A stretch of 64,000 nt of DNA, from positions 1,178,001 through 1,242,000 of the forward strand of contig OY730173.1 in the NCBI GenBank assembly GCA_963422465.1, given 5' to 3'. The notes below the pieces were generated by a model, which worked only from the letters and a program-made list of their open reading frames with translations, had not been told where the DNA came from and did no database searches. A program made the position numbers and the translations under genes. Below, piece by piece: positions 55,289 through 64,000 of the stretch. The DNA comes from Lichina pygmaea (lineage: Eukaryota > Ascomycota > Lichinomycetes > Lichinales > Lichinaceae). Numbering within the stretch: position 1 is the first letter of the stretch; each line of letters opens with the position of its first letter.

Positions 55289-56397
55289 GTACTATGCCAG
55301 AACATAGTGTAGAGTTGGCACCCCCCCACAGGGTCTCTACCACGCTTTCCCACAGTCCCAAGGTCTCTTGCACTCCACCGTACGTGCTCACCCCTGGGAT
55401 CCTGCTTCGGAGCGCTGGGTCACCAGTCCAGAGCCCACGCTCCAACTGTAGTTTGCTCCCTGAGCTCGTTGTTTGCAGCCTAAGCCTGCACTCCGTACGA
55501 ACCGGCATGCGCATCCGTCCTCTCGGGCCATATAGACAGTCTCGTAGTAGGCCCAGGCCCTACCTCCGTCACTGCCATTATATGCCACGCCTCGTAGTTG
55601 TTAACTGTTTCGCGTTACCTTCGCAGATCTCTCGTACGAAGGCCGACCATGCCTCGCAGGCCTTACGGACCCTGCAGGCCGTGCCAGCACCTGCAGGGCC
55701 GCCTTTCCAGCCCACTAACCAAGTAGGGAGGAGTTCTCCTTGGTCCGCTGTCGCCTGTGGGGCCCGGGTTGCACCTGTTGGCCCACTGGATAACCCAGTC
55801 CCCTGGCCCCAGATTGTGGATCGTACGAAGAGACTTCGTGGCAAGGCCTTAGGCAAAACCATCAAGCCAGCACTTTGGCTATCACACGGCCCTTAGGCAC
55901 TGGAGCGGCGACGTCTCCTCGTACGACCACTCTCCTTCTTTAACAGGTGGTCCCCGTTCGATTAACAACGCCGCGGTGCCAAGGCCACTCCCCCCCTAGC
56001 AGATCCTCACGCGTTAGCTGGAGACTCTGCTAGGAGGGTGACGTGACGAGAACTCCTCTCGACTACTCCAGAGGTGCCCTATCAGACGCCTAGACTTCAC
56101 ATCCACCAGCTGTGGGGCTGGCTTCGGGCCGTAGCGTACACGGTAGTCGTCTGTCGGGTGGTTTTCATCTCCCAAGCTTGGTCGCAGTCCCCTGTTCTGC
56201 TGTAGCTGTTTCACGGGGGCGTCCAGGGTGCCTGCGCGACACCTCCGGTGGCCCGTCGCTCCGCAACACCAGCAGCTCGACCGGTGACTCGATTAGCTCT
56301 CGGTGCAGCGACTACGAGCAGCCTGGGAAGCCGCCCGCCATCGACTGCCCCGAGGTTCCCAGCCTGCACCACGTGGAGGTTCGAGTCGTTGCAGGCC

Positions 56398-56427
56398 GAT
56401 AGTGCTAGATAGGACAGAACAGGATAG
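56398..56427. repeat. Target-site duplication, high-coordinate copy
   Basis: Matches 52132-52161 at 29 of 30 positions (A for G at the eleventh base). Confidence 0.85.
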
Positions 56428-56857
56428 GGTAAGACAGGGTAACACAGAGTAAGTAACGCAAGACTGACAAGCTGTGAGATGCTATCAATAATGTTGATGA
56501 TGATGATGCCATGGCATGTTATATATTGTACAGTCAAATAGACTAGACTAGACAAGACAAGACAAGGAGAGAGAATAAGATAAAGACAAGAAGAAGATAG
56601 GATGACACGACATCTCATCAAGATGCTGATGAGATCACAAGACATGTCATGTCAGATGACACTGTTGATGAAGTATATATGAGAGGGCACGGGACGACAG
56701 GACAGGACAAGACAGGAGAGGAGAGGACAGGGAACCCCCTGACCCAAGTCGCGGAGTATGCAAGCAACATGCCAGCAACATGCACCAAGGTAAGTTTCCG
56801 TCTTCTGCGAGATGGGGACGTGGAGAGGTGAGCAAGGAGGGAGGGAGGAGAGAGGGA

Positions 56858-56877
56858 GGGGGGGGGGGGGGGGGGGG
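56858..56877. repeat. Poly-G run (20 G)
   Basis: An uninterrupted mononucleotide tract in a GAGGGAGG context; length is likely unstable and error-prone in sequencing. Confidence 0.9.
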
Positions 56878-57344
56878 AAGAAGGCAGAGAAGACGGAGGA
56901 GAATGGGAAAGGGGATTAGAGGGATGGATGGATGAGAGCGGACGGTACGGGTAAAAGACAGCGGGAGAGAGCATCGAAGGGACATGGACAAGAGCACCAA
57001 AAAGACGATGGGAGAGAGTACCGTACGGAAGAGACGATGGGGAGAGAACATGAAAAGAGAGCGTTGGAAAAAAGACAAATGGAAGAGCGAGAGAAAAGAG
57101 ACGAGGGGAGCAGCGTGAGAAGAGATGACGGGAGAGGAGAGCATAGAGAGAGAACATTGGAAAGAGACGATGGAAAAGAGAGTGAGTGGATCTGAAGAAC
57201 ATGTATATCACTTTCCCCACCGTCGTAGCGCGATGGAAAGTGATGCACAGATGAACGGAGATACTGCTCTCGGATGTGCTGCTCTCTACGGTAACATAGG
57301 GATATGTTATCCTGTACCGGTACGGTACCGGTACTCACACATCC

Positions 57345-57690
57345 AAGGACACGCTACTCGCGAATACAAGGACACATTGCCCTTGACGCGGTGCTCTCGA
57401 ACGCAAGAACACGCTACTCTCGACATGCTGCTCTCGAACAGAAGGACGCGCTGCTTCCGACGCTGTTGCGGTGGCAGGCAGGGCCAGGGCGGAGCCTGGC
57501 TTAGTCAACACGGTACCGTAGTGTTGGTCAGCTAGATACGAGTAGGGGCCCATATAGCGCTCGAGTCCGAGAGGCCTTCAATCGACAACCTTCTTCTCCC
57601 CTCTGAGCAGGCCGATGCCTTTTGAGTTGTGCCAGACGCGCTGCTCGCGACCACAGGGACATGCTATTCGCGAACACAAGGACACGCTAC
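57345..57690. repeat. Degenerate repeats around CAAGGACACGCTACTCTCGA
   Basis: Imperfect copies at about 57348, 57370, 57408, 57432 and 57455, with more distant ones at 57640-57690. Units are 23-37 bp and share ACACGCTACTC and GCTCTCGAAC. Confidence 0.6.
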
Positions 57691-57943
57691 TCTGGAATAG
57701 AAGATGAAGCAAAACACGCGGATAGAGCAAAGTTTGGTGTGGGGACGTCATTGATCGGCGCATCATCATTATCACCATCATCGTCGTCTTCGTCGCCGTC
57801 GTCGTCACGTCCTTCGTCTTCTTTCAGCCGAGAAAGAAAGGGGCCCCGGGGGAAAGAGGAAGAACAAAAAAGGACAAAAAAGATTGGAGAGAAGAATTTT
57901 TTTTGTTAAAAACTAAACGAAAGAGCGATAAAAGGACGAGACA

Positions 57944-59158
57944 TCATCGATGAGTAAAAGTGACGTGATCGTAGAACAGCGGCCAAGGCACATCGTCGGT
58001 GACAAAGAGATCGACGACGCGCGGCCGCTGGCCGGCGCGCTCGCACGTGCCTTCGTACGCGAGCGTCATGGGCGTCAGGGGCGACGAGAGCGAAAAGGGC
58101 AGGCGGTCCGGGGCCAGCCAGCTGAGCGGCACGGGCGAGGCAAAGGACCAGGGGTCGTCGGCCGGGACCTGGTACGTTTCGAGCAGCTCCGACGACAGGG
58201 GCGGGCCGTGCAGCATGGCCTTGCGCCGCTGCTTCGCGAGACGCGGCGTCAGCGGTCGTTGCGCGACGAGCTCGATGAGGTCCTTGACCAGCCGGCGCGG
58301 CTCGAGCCTGGAGAAGTGGCGGCTGTTTTGGGAGGTGAGCACGTGCATGCGCTTCAGCGTCTTGATGTGCCGCGGCAGCTCCAGCAGGAAGCGCGACTCC
58401 CAGCGCAGTGTGGGCGGCACCGTCAACGGCTTGAGCACGCGGAGGCGCCGCAACGCCAGCGTCACCGACACCAGCGTCAGCGGCGGCGCGCCCCAGAACA
58501 TCGACGGCCGCGGCGCCTGCATCACCGGCGCCTCGATCCGGCTCCGCAGGTACACCCGGCCGTCTGTGCCCAGCGCCTGGGCGAGCAGCGTGACGGACTG
58601 GATCGCCCGACGTTTCTGCGGTCGAAGCACCGCCAGGCCCAGACGCAGCCGGCTCAGGTTCCTGACGCGCCACTGCATCTTCTCGAACGCGAGCACGCAC
58701 GTCTCGTGGTGGATCTGACGGCACGCGAGAAGGAATCGAAGCCGAAGGCAGTGCGGCACGCTGTCGTTGAGGCTCTCAGATTCGATCAGGAAGTCGAAGA
58801 CGAGGTTGCGCACCTCGGCCGGAAGGGCCATGAGCCGGCTACGGCCACCGGAGCCGGCTCTGTTCGCTCTTCCGATCCGTAGGCGTGACAGGCTAGACAT
58901 GGCTCGATGCGGCGAGACCCCGATCCTTCGCACGACTTTGCGGACGGGGCTTGTCCTTGACGGCTTCGCCCCATCCGACGCCGACATGTGGTCGACGTCG
59001 GTCGAGGCCAGGAAAGGCGAGCGGGGCCGGGGACTGCAATCCCGGCGAGCTCCTCGATGGCTGTTCGAGGCAATTGGCGACGCCTGCGGACTTGCGAGCC
59101 TTAGGGGAGGAAGGATACAAGTACTCCGTTCGGTTGCCGCCTGACACGGCGGCAGCAT
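57944..59158 (-). CDS. F-box-like / LPxEVRN fungal protein
   Basis: A single frame of 404 codons if started at the ATG at 59158. The first roughly 105 residues are Ser/Arg/Pro-rich. Near residue 110 comes LMALPAEVRNLVFDFLIE followed by LRFLLACRQIHHETCVLAF. This is the motif pair of the large fungal family with an F-box-like or 2EXR-type start (LPxEIRxxIY..LLxxCRxIxxE). The remainder is Leu/Arg-rich and ends LFYDHVTFTHR. Such proteins are usually lineage-expanded; some may recruit substrates to SCF ubiquitin ligases, but none of that is shown here. Internal ATGs could also serve as start. Bases are GC-rich, like the core genes. Confidence 0.65.
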   Translation of the reverse strand: MLPPCQAATERSTCILPPLRLASPQASPIASNSHRGARRDCSPRPRSPFLASTDVDHMSASDGAKPSRTSPVRKVVRRIGVSPHRAMSSLSRLRIGRANRAGSGGRSRLMALPAEVRNLVFDFLIESESLNDSVPHCLRLRFLLACRQIHHETCVLAFEKMQWRVRNLSRLRLGLAVLRPQKRRAIQSVTLLAQALGTDGRVYLRSRIEAPVMQAPRPSMFWGAPPLTLVSVTLALRRLRVLKPLTVPPTLRWESRFLLELPRHIKTLKRMHVLTSQNSRHFSRLEPRRLVKDLIELVAQRPLTPRLAKQRRKAMLHGPPLSSELLETYQVPADDPWSFASPVPLSWLAPDRLPFSLSSPLTPMTLAYEGTCERAGQRPRVVDLFVTDDVPWPLFYDHVTFTHR

Positions 59159-61285
59159 GCCAGCCAGATCCAACGAGGTGCTCTGCGCCCAGACATGTAG
59201 CCGGACTCCAGAAGGCACAAGGTCGCCGCCTACTTCTCAGCACACCAACGTGCAGGTTGATCCGGAAGGCATGTATCGGGCTGGGAGTCGTGCGGCGAGA
59301 TTGATCCAGCCTTGGTCCGTATCAGTCGTGTTCTCTGCACCCTGGTCTCTCGTCTGGCCGAGTCACCTAGCCGTCTCCGAGTCAGTGACAGCCGGTGACG
59401 CTGGTTCGACCGAGTCCGGTACGGTACGGAAGTACATACGTACGGTAGCTGTCAGAGAAAATCGAATGGAGAGGTGTCTTGGGGCGTTTCGTTGGGCTGA
59501 GCTTTCCATGAAGACAGGCTCATCAGCACCAATCATCCTCGTCTTCCGACGGCGAACTACGGATTCTGCTTGGTGTCCACTCATCTCTCGGGCACTCTGA
59601 CAAGGCTGCCGTTGAACTGGAGCCGAGCCGAGCCGAGTCGAGGATGCCTGCACAGGGTGACGGGTGGACTCGGTAGGTAGACCAAGCACGTGCTACCCGC
59701 GCTCAGGGAGCATCTACTGTTCCGTACTGTACGTACCACTTACCTACATAACGACGGAAGTACGTACTCGTAGGCGACTCGTAGAATGTTAGCGTGAGAC
59801 TTTGGTTGAGCCGCATAATTAGCTATATTGAGCAAAAGTTTTGAGACTGTCCAATATTTGGTCAAGAGGCTTTTGCACACATGTGATGAAAGGCTTTTGC
59901 TTACTGCAGCTTATAATGCGGCTTAAAAAAAGTCACGCGCTAACATTATAAGAGTCGTCTACGAGTATACATTCTGTGGACTACGAGTAGTGGGGCTCTG
60001 TTGACCAGCGCCCTTCTTCCTCTACCGAGTACCGTAGTGTACGACGGTACAGTCAAGTCTGCCTACGCCCCTACAGTGCGTACGTACGAGGTACAGCCTT
60101 CCGGTTGCTGTCGTCATAAGTAATGTGACAAACTCGATAATTATCTTTGATGTGTGCCATCACATATCTATTGACCGTAGTCGGCTAATGAAAGTACCTT
60201 TTGTATGAGGCCGTACGACGACTTGTGTTGTTCAACTGTACTCGTACTCCGCAACGGCCATTGTGGCCGTCACGGTCACGTTCCAAGTCATGTGATAGGC
60301 ACAATGTTCATCGAACATCGCGACCTGACCTGGCCTTCACCATCCTTCCGACGTTCGACAAATTTTCGATCAGTCCGATGTCCGAGGACTCTCCGCCCAT
60401 TGCATTGAGAACAGCCACCCAACTCCGATGTTCGACGCATTTCCGACATTTGCGCTAGAAATAAGAGTACGTACGGAAGTACGGCCGTAGCTCCGGCTCA
60501 ATGGCTCACCTCCGACGTTCGACAAACATCTGCACATGCACAACAGTTGGTCGACCATCCCAATCGAACGAGCGGCCTTAGACCTGGATCACATGTATCG
60601 CAACTCCATTTTCGCTCGTCACCAATCACTACCTGTACATAAGTACAACCATACTCGTACTCGTAGGTACAGAAGCCTTACCAGTACTTCCCAAAGAAGT
60701 CCCCGGTATCTATGTACGTACCGGCGGTACAAGTGGTGTACGGGAGTACTGTACATGCGTGCAGGGAGCATGGAGGTAGAGGGCCCGAGTCAAGAATCAG
60801 TCTAACAGCAAGTCTGTGACAGCCTTGCAGTCCTCTGTGTCTGATCCCAGCATGGACAAGCCCAGTTCATCAACGTGTGTCTTGCGCAGAGTACAACACA
60901 TGTGTAGAACAACAACAACAACACTTTTGTGAAGCACTGTTTTGTGACCTGCTATCAACCAGCAATCACAGAGACGTGCGACTTCAACGCTCTAGAGTAG
61001 TCTGCCTCAAGATCATTCACGACGGTAGCTCTAACACCCTTCCCACGGGGTCATGACACTCACAAGAACAAGTAGAAAGCCAGGCCGACGGCGGGTACTA
61101 TACAGTGATACCAAATGACCCAAGGATATCCAAAGAATACAAAGACGAGACGCGATGGCGTCGAACGCCTGCTGTAGACCCCACGGACCCGTTTCCGCGC
61201 CAGATCCCTTCTCGATCCCACGCATGCAGACGGGCGTCGTCATGGCCACTTCCACGGCCAATGCTCCATCTGCAGCCTGGCCGCG
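59159..61285. other. Gene-free interval holding a MITE
   Basis: About 2.1 kb. It contains GAGCC repeats near 59622-59640, the MITE at 59767-59965, GTAC clusters near 59725-59770, 60030-60090, 60465-60485 and 60710-60760, repeated TCCGACGTTCGACAAA motifs (about 60344, 60424, 60511) and an AAC run near 60907-60922. A minus frame at 61031-61261 is not convincing. Confidence 0.5.
59767..59965. mobile_element. MITE with 58-bp inverted repeats and TA flanks
   Basis: A 199-bp non-coding element. Its first 58 bases and the reverse complement of its last 58 bases align without gaps at 48 of 58 positions. Both begin CTCGTAG and share AATGTTAGCG and AGCCGCAT. TA dinucleotides (59765-59766 and 59966-59967) flank it, as expected for TA-targeting Tc1/mariner-superfamily MITEs. 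The interior is AT-rich compared with surroundings and has no coding frame. No related autonomous element is in this window; the pogo-like element's termini differ. Confidence 0.8.
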
Positions 61286-62683
61286 TCACAGCTCCGTCTT
61301 GCTGATGACCGCCAGCGTCTCCGTTACTTCGATCGGCCGCTCGTGACGACGGACGATCCTCCTCGTTGCCGAGGGGTGCATGGCAACACCGTCGTCTGCC
61401 GCATCAACGTCGCTGGCATCACCCTTCACCTTGTCGCCTTCCGCCCCGTGATCGCTGGCGACCCCACCGGCGGTGCCGTCTCCCTTCGTGAACTGACCGC
61501 CGGCACCGGTCGCGAAGTAACCCTCGAGGTCCATCCACTCGGCCACAAACGCTGTCGTCAGGCGGGCCCAGTCCTCGACGGTGTCAACGTCGAGATGTTC
61601 CCCGTCGTCTTCCAGATGGTGCCATACCGCCGGAAACGGATGGGGGATCAGATGCAGCACCTCGACGCCACGCTCCATGAACGGGACGTGGTCGTCCTGA
61701 ACCACGCCGTATATTGAGCCCCGGTGGTCGCCGGAGCTTTCGAAGAGGTGCGAATCGGGCAGGAAGACCGGCTCCTTTGCCGGCTCTCCCCTCCTCGCTC
61801 GCGAAGGATGGTTGGGGGACGACTTGAAAGAAGAAAGCCCACGAAGGCGCTCCTCGAGGCTGGCCAGATTCTGATAGGCCCAATGCGTCGTCCGGAAGTA
61901 GGATGGCACCGACGGCGTGGGGCCACCGAGGAGGTCGAGAAGTACAAACAGCGTGATCGAGTCCAGTCGGGTGCTGAAGGTCGACAGGGTCGGGTGAAAG
62001 GCGCTGTCCCAGGTCTCCGCCAAAGATTTGGCCCCGTACAACGAGTCCGAGTCGGTCCAGGTGAGAAAGGCCTCCTCGCCGTCGAAGAGGATGACCTGGA
62101 CGCCCTTCTCGTCGTCGGCCAGAGACGTGCTGTGACCGTCCGCCTGCATGGCGGCCCACTTCTTCGAAAGGGCCTTGTCGACGCTCCGGACGGCATGCAG
62201 GATCATGGCGCACGGCGCCGCGCTGTCGGTGGCGCCGATGAACCCGTTCGGCGTGCGCTTGCTGTCGTAATGGGCGGCCAGGGTCAGCCTGCCGACCTCG
62301 CCGACCTCGGTCCATGGCGGATCCCGGGTCGCGATGAGATTGACAAAGGGGATGTCCCTGCTGCCCGTCGCCGGCGTCTTCGAGCTCGAGTTCTGAAACT
62401 CGAGGCGCCAGTCGGGCAGGGTCGACTCGAAGAACGAGACGAAATGCCGCAGCACGGCCAACGATCCAGCGCTGCCGGGTACGCGAGGCCGCAGGATCGG
62501 CGCGAGCAGAGCGCCATCATGGATGTCGAAGTCGGATCCGGGGTCCGGGAGGTGCCTGAGCGTCTCGTTGGAGAGCGGCGTGTAGGCTCGACTCGTCCGG
62601 GCCGAGAAGATGGCGATGACGGCGGTGATGCTGACTAGGACCCGGACGAGCCAGGGAAGGGTGGGTCGGGGCGAGCGCATCAT
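61286..62683 (-). CDS. Glutaminyl-peptide cyclotransferase-like M28-fold enzyme
   Basis: A single exon of 465 aa. The N-terminus (MMRSPRPTLPWLVRVLVSIT AVIAIF) is a signal peptide or signal anchor, so the product is secretory or lumenal. The zinc-enzyme core reads FVNLIATRDP, LTLAAHYDSKR, then FIGATDSAAPCAMIL (Asp ligand), VQVILFDGEEAF (Glu pair) and LHLIPHPFPAVWHHLEDDGE (His ligand). This motif order is that of glutaminyl cyclases, which turn N-terminal Gln into pyroglutamate, and distinguishes it from M28 aminopeptidases. The last roughly 80 residues are a fungal-specific acidic/Gly-rich tail. The start is one of two adjacent ATGs. Catalytic residues appear intact. Confidence 0.88.
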   Translation of the reverse strand: MMRSPRPTLPWLVRVLVSITAVIAIFSARTSRAYTPLSNETLRHLPDPGSDFDIHDGALLAPILRPRVPGSAGSLAVLRHFVSFFESTLPDWRLEFQNSSSKTPATGSRDIPFVNLIATRDPPWTEVGEVGRLTLAAHYDSKRTPNGFIGATDSAAPCAMILHAVRSVDKALSKKWAAMQADGHSTSLADDEKGVQVILFDGEEAFLTWTDSDSLYGAKSLAETWDSAFHPTLSTFSTRLDSITLFVLLDLLGGPTPSVPSYFRTTHWAYQNLASLEERLRGLSSFKSSPNHPSRARRGEPAKEPVFLPDSHLFESSGDHRGSIYGVVQDDHVPFMERGVEVLHLIPHPFPAVWHHLEDDGEHLDVDTVEDWARLTTAFVAEWMDLEGYFATGAGGQFTKGDGTAGGVASDHGAEGDKVKGDASDVDAADDGVAMHPSATRRIVRRHERPIEVTETLAVISKTEL

Positions 62684-63799
62684 GCATGATGGTCTACAGC
62701 CTGACCGATACCCTAGAGCAATTCGAACCTCGTACGCCCATCACAGCCACGGCAGTAATTACTCTGTAATTCCGGTCGCATCCCGTTTGGGTCGATGTTC
62801 CTGCCATATGGGAGGAAGCATCTGGTTAGGAGCGCCGCGAGCGCCTCCGTCACCGGACGAGCGCCTACGTATGACTAAGCCACGGCATACTCGCATGATG
62901 TTGTCCACTGGTCACGTGAAATCTAGTCATCATGTGGATATCACGTGAGAATGACTTGATCATGTCAATGAACAACCCCAAAAGTCATACGTACGTAAAC
63001 TTACTCCGTATTTACATACATACCAAAAAATCAAAAGATGGAATCGAACAGTCAGATCATGTTCTGGGCGAGATTTGAATTCGCGATCTTGAGGTCTACG
63101 TCATTAGCACACTCTGGCGCCATAGTCAGCATGCCACTGGGCCACCAAGTCGAGCGTGCTGGCCAGCGGAGCTTAGTAAGAGATTGTACGTATGTACAAA
63201 GGTAGATACTACTTAGGTGTTTACGTACGTATGGAAGTACTCGTACCGGTAGTTACGTACTTAGGTATCGTATGGAGTACTGCCGTAGGTTGGTATACTT
63301 AAGATGAGCGGTGGCCATCTCCCGACTGGGAGGAAAGTAGTTACTGTACATACGCACTTATGTCCTGCTTTGTAGCCCTGCTCCGAACCTGCAGCCCTTC
63401 GCATTGTGAGAGGCAGTGTCTTGAACCGTCGGATCTGTCCAGTACTACCGTACGAAACGGACCAAGACATAACTGCAAACAACAGTACGAGTATTGTTTC
63501 CGCGGAGCTCTAGGTCTGATTCACGCAAAAGCTGTACCGAGCCAAGCACCACTGTAGACAAGAATCCAAAGGCGGTGGTGATATGTGAAAGATGAACGGC
63601 GGTCGAGTGCAAGGGGGAGCAGCAGATGTACGATATATGAGAGGAGCCACGAGACACTAGGGTACAGCAGGTTGGGTGGAGGAGCAAAGGAGGCGAAGGC
63701 GCTGCAGACAGGATCTGATCGAGCAGCCATGATCAAAGCCCACCAAGTCCTTGACCTGCCTTCGTATTTTTGGGACGCGCGGCTATCACTTGCTGAAGA
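62684..63799. other. Gene-free interval with tRNA-like sequence
   Basis: About 1.1 kb. A degenerate tRNA-like sequence lies on the minus strand at about 63063-63148. GTACGTA clusters lie near 62988-63005, 63185-63195 and 63220-63290. No protein-coding frame stands out. Confidence 0.5.
63063..63148 (-). other. tRNA-like sequence (pseudogene or tRNA-derived repeat)
   Basis: Read on the minus strand it has TGGCCCAGTGG, a perfect fit to the internal box A consensus TRGCNNAGTGG. About 55 bases on comes GAATTCAAATCTC, close to box B. A long variable-arm-like stretch resembles Ser/Leu tRNAs. The acceptor stem pairs poorly (about four of seven) and the T-stem has a mismatch, so I do not call a functional tRNA. 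Confidence 0.35.
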
Positions 63800-64000
63800 T
63801 CAAAGAGCGTCGATGGCCTTCATCAGCACTTGCAAGGCCCTCTCGTCCGCGCCGTGCGCGCCCTTGAGAGCCCAGGCCACGTCGCTCTGGAGGCCCAGCG
63901 GTATGTAACAGGCGGTCCTGGCCTTCTCTAGGCTGCTCTTCAACCGGCTCGTGTGCTCCCACTCCTTGGCTGCAATCTCGGCCCGGTCGATCACCTTGCT
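63800..64000 (-). CDS. C-terminal end of an unrecognised protein, cut by the window
   Basis: 67 codons remain open from the window edge to the TGA at 63800-63802. The residues (WEHTSRLKSSLEKARTACYI, then PLGLQSDVAWALKGAHGADE, RALQVLMKAIDAL) are helical, with balanced charge and GC-rich third positions. It looks like the last exon of a conserved gene. The family cannot be named from this fragment. Confidence 0.6.
   Translation of the reverse strand, partial: SKVIDRAEIAAKEWEHTSRLKSSLEKARTACYIPLGLQSDVAWALKGAHGADERALQVLMKAIDAL

Larger units (their letters stand above)
52162..56397 (-). mobile_element. Tad/LINE-like retrotransposon remnant, split by a pogo-like element
   Basis: A non-LTR element in minus orientation flanked by a 30-bp duplication (29/30 identical). 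Its 3' end is the ATTG/TCAA tetranucleotide tail at 52167-52190, the kind of simple tail seen on many fungal LINEs. The 3' half of the reverse-transcriptase ORF is recognisable in two pieces (54461-about 55288 and 52344-about 52640) interrupted by a Fot/pogo-like element. From about 55290 to 56397 the sequence continues to the duplication without a recognisable RT or endonuclease, probably 5' UTR/ORF1-like sequence. Without the insert the element is about 2.4 kb, far below the usual 5-7 kb. That implies an internal deletion that removed endonuclease and most of RT. It is not autonomous. Confidence 0.8.
56428..57943. other. Repeat-rich gene-free interval
   Basis: About 1.5 kb. Purine-rich ACAAG/GGACA repeats run from about 56540 to 56740, a 20-G run lies at 56858-56877, and GAGA-rich sequence extends to 57190. 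Degenerate CAAGGACACGCTACTCTCGA-type repeats cover 57345-57460 and 57640-57690. No frame looks coding. Confidence 0.5.

Noticed and set aside
61031-61261. Minus frame of 76 codons with a hydrophobic stretch and a GTGAGT donor
   Set aside because: No recognisable family, no partner exon found and weak start; could not be supported.
61724-62638. Plus-strand frame of 304 codons opposite the glutaminyl cyclase-like gene
   Set aside because: Arg/Gly/Val-rich shadow of a GC-rich gene; no motif.

Overview
The window is nuclear DNA of a filamentous ascomycete (Pezizomycotina, most likely a Sordariomycete; the species cannot be named from the sequence). The evidence is the gene content (Nop7/Pescadillo, Prp17, Erv14, Nmt1, Sac1, a Rab5-type GTPase, Swc3, MIC60, PIG-U/Gab1, mitochondrial EF-G, Rcf1). 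The introns are short, mostly 48-90 nt, with GT..AG ends and CTGAC/CTAAC branch motifs. Two transposon types common in such fungi are also present: a Tad/LINE-like element and a Fot/pogo-like element. There is no operon structure. Genes sit on both strands as divergent pairs sharing 0.3-0.8 kb promoters or as convergent pairs whose stops lie 23-780 bp apart. Exon boundaries below come from reading frames, splice-site consensus and remembered family alignments, not from transcript data.

Layout. 0-2.2 kb: 3' part of an EF-hand protein. 2.2-5.7 kb: gene-free, with a decayed repeat family. 5.7-6.5 kb: a small Cys-rich protein. 8-14 kb: PRP17, ERV14 and the mitochondrial elongation factor MEF1. 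14.9-15.8 kb: a BTB/POZ protein. 17.9-22.7 kb: NMT1, SWC3 (with a GC-AG intron) and mitochondrial bL36. 23.5-24.2 kb: a stand-alone protein built from a Tc1-type transposase DNA-binding module. 25.9-33.1 kb: a compact block of RCF1, a LYR-motif protein, NAT4, GAB1 and NOP7. 33.9-42.9 kb: FPGS/MET7, SAC1, VPS21 and MIC60. 43.8-51.7 kb: a large tail-anchored acidic protein, an RRN9-like factor and an MJ1316-domain protein. 52.1-56.4 kb: a nested transposon island. 57.9-59.2 kb: an F-box-like protein. 59.77-59.97 kb: a MITE. 61.3-62.7 kb: a glutaminyl-cyclase-like enzyme. 63.8 kb to the end: the C-terminus of an unrecognised gene.

Most genes are housekeeping: mitochondrial translation and respiration (MEF1, bL36m, RCF1, LYR protein, MIC60), protein modification (NMT1, NAT4, GAB1), trafficking and lipid signalling (ERV14, SAC1, VPS21), and nuclear RNA/chromatin functions (PRP17, NOP7, SWC3, RRN9-like). 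I see no biosynthetic cluster, defence island, CRISPR array or virus-derived gene. The accessory interest lies in four things. One is the LINE remnant with a roughly 30-bp target duplication that is itself split by a pogo-type element. The second is a 199-bp MITE with 58-bp inverted ends and TA flanks. The third is the probable transposase-derived DNA-binding protein. The fourth is dense GTAC/TACGTA palindrome clusters confined to intergenic DNA.
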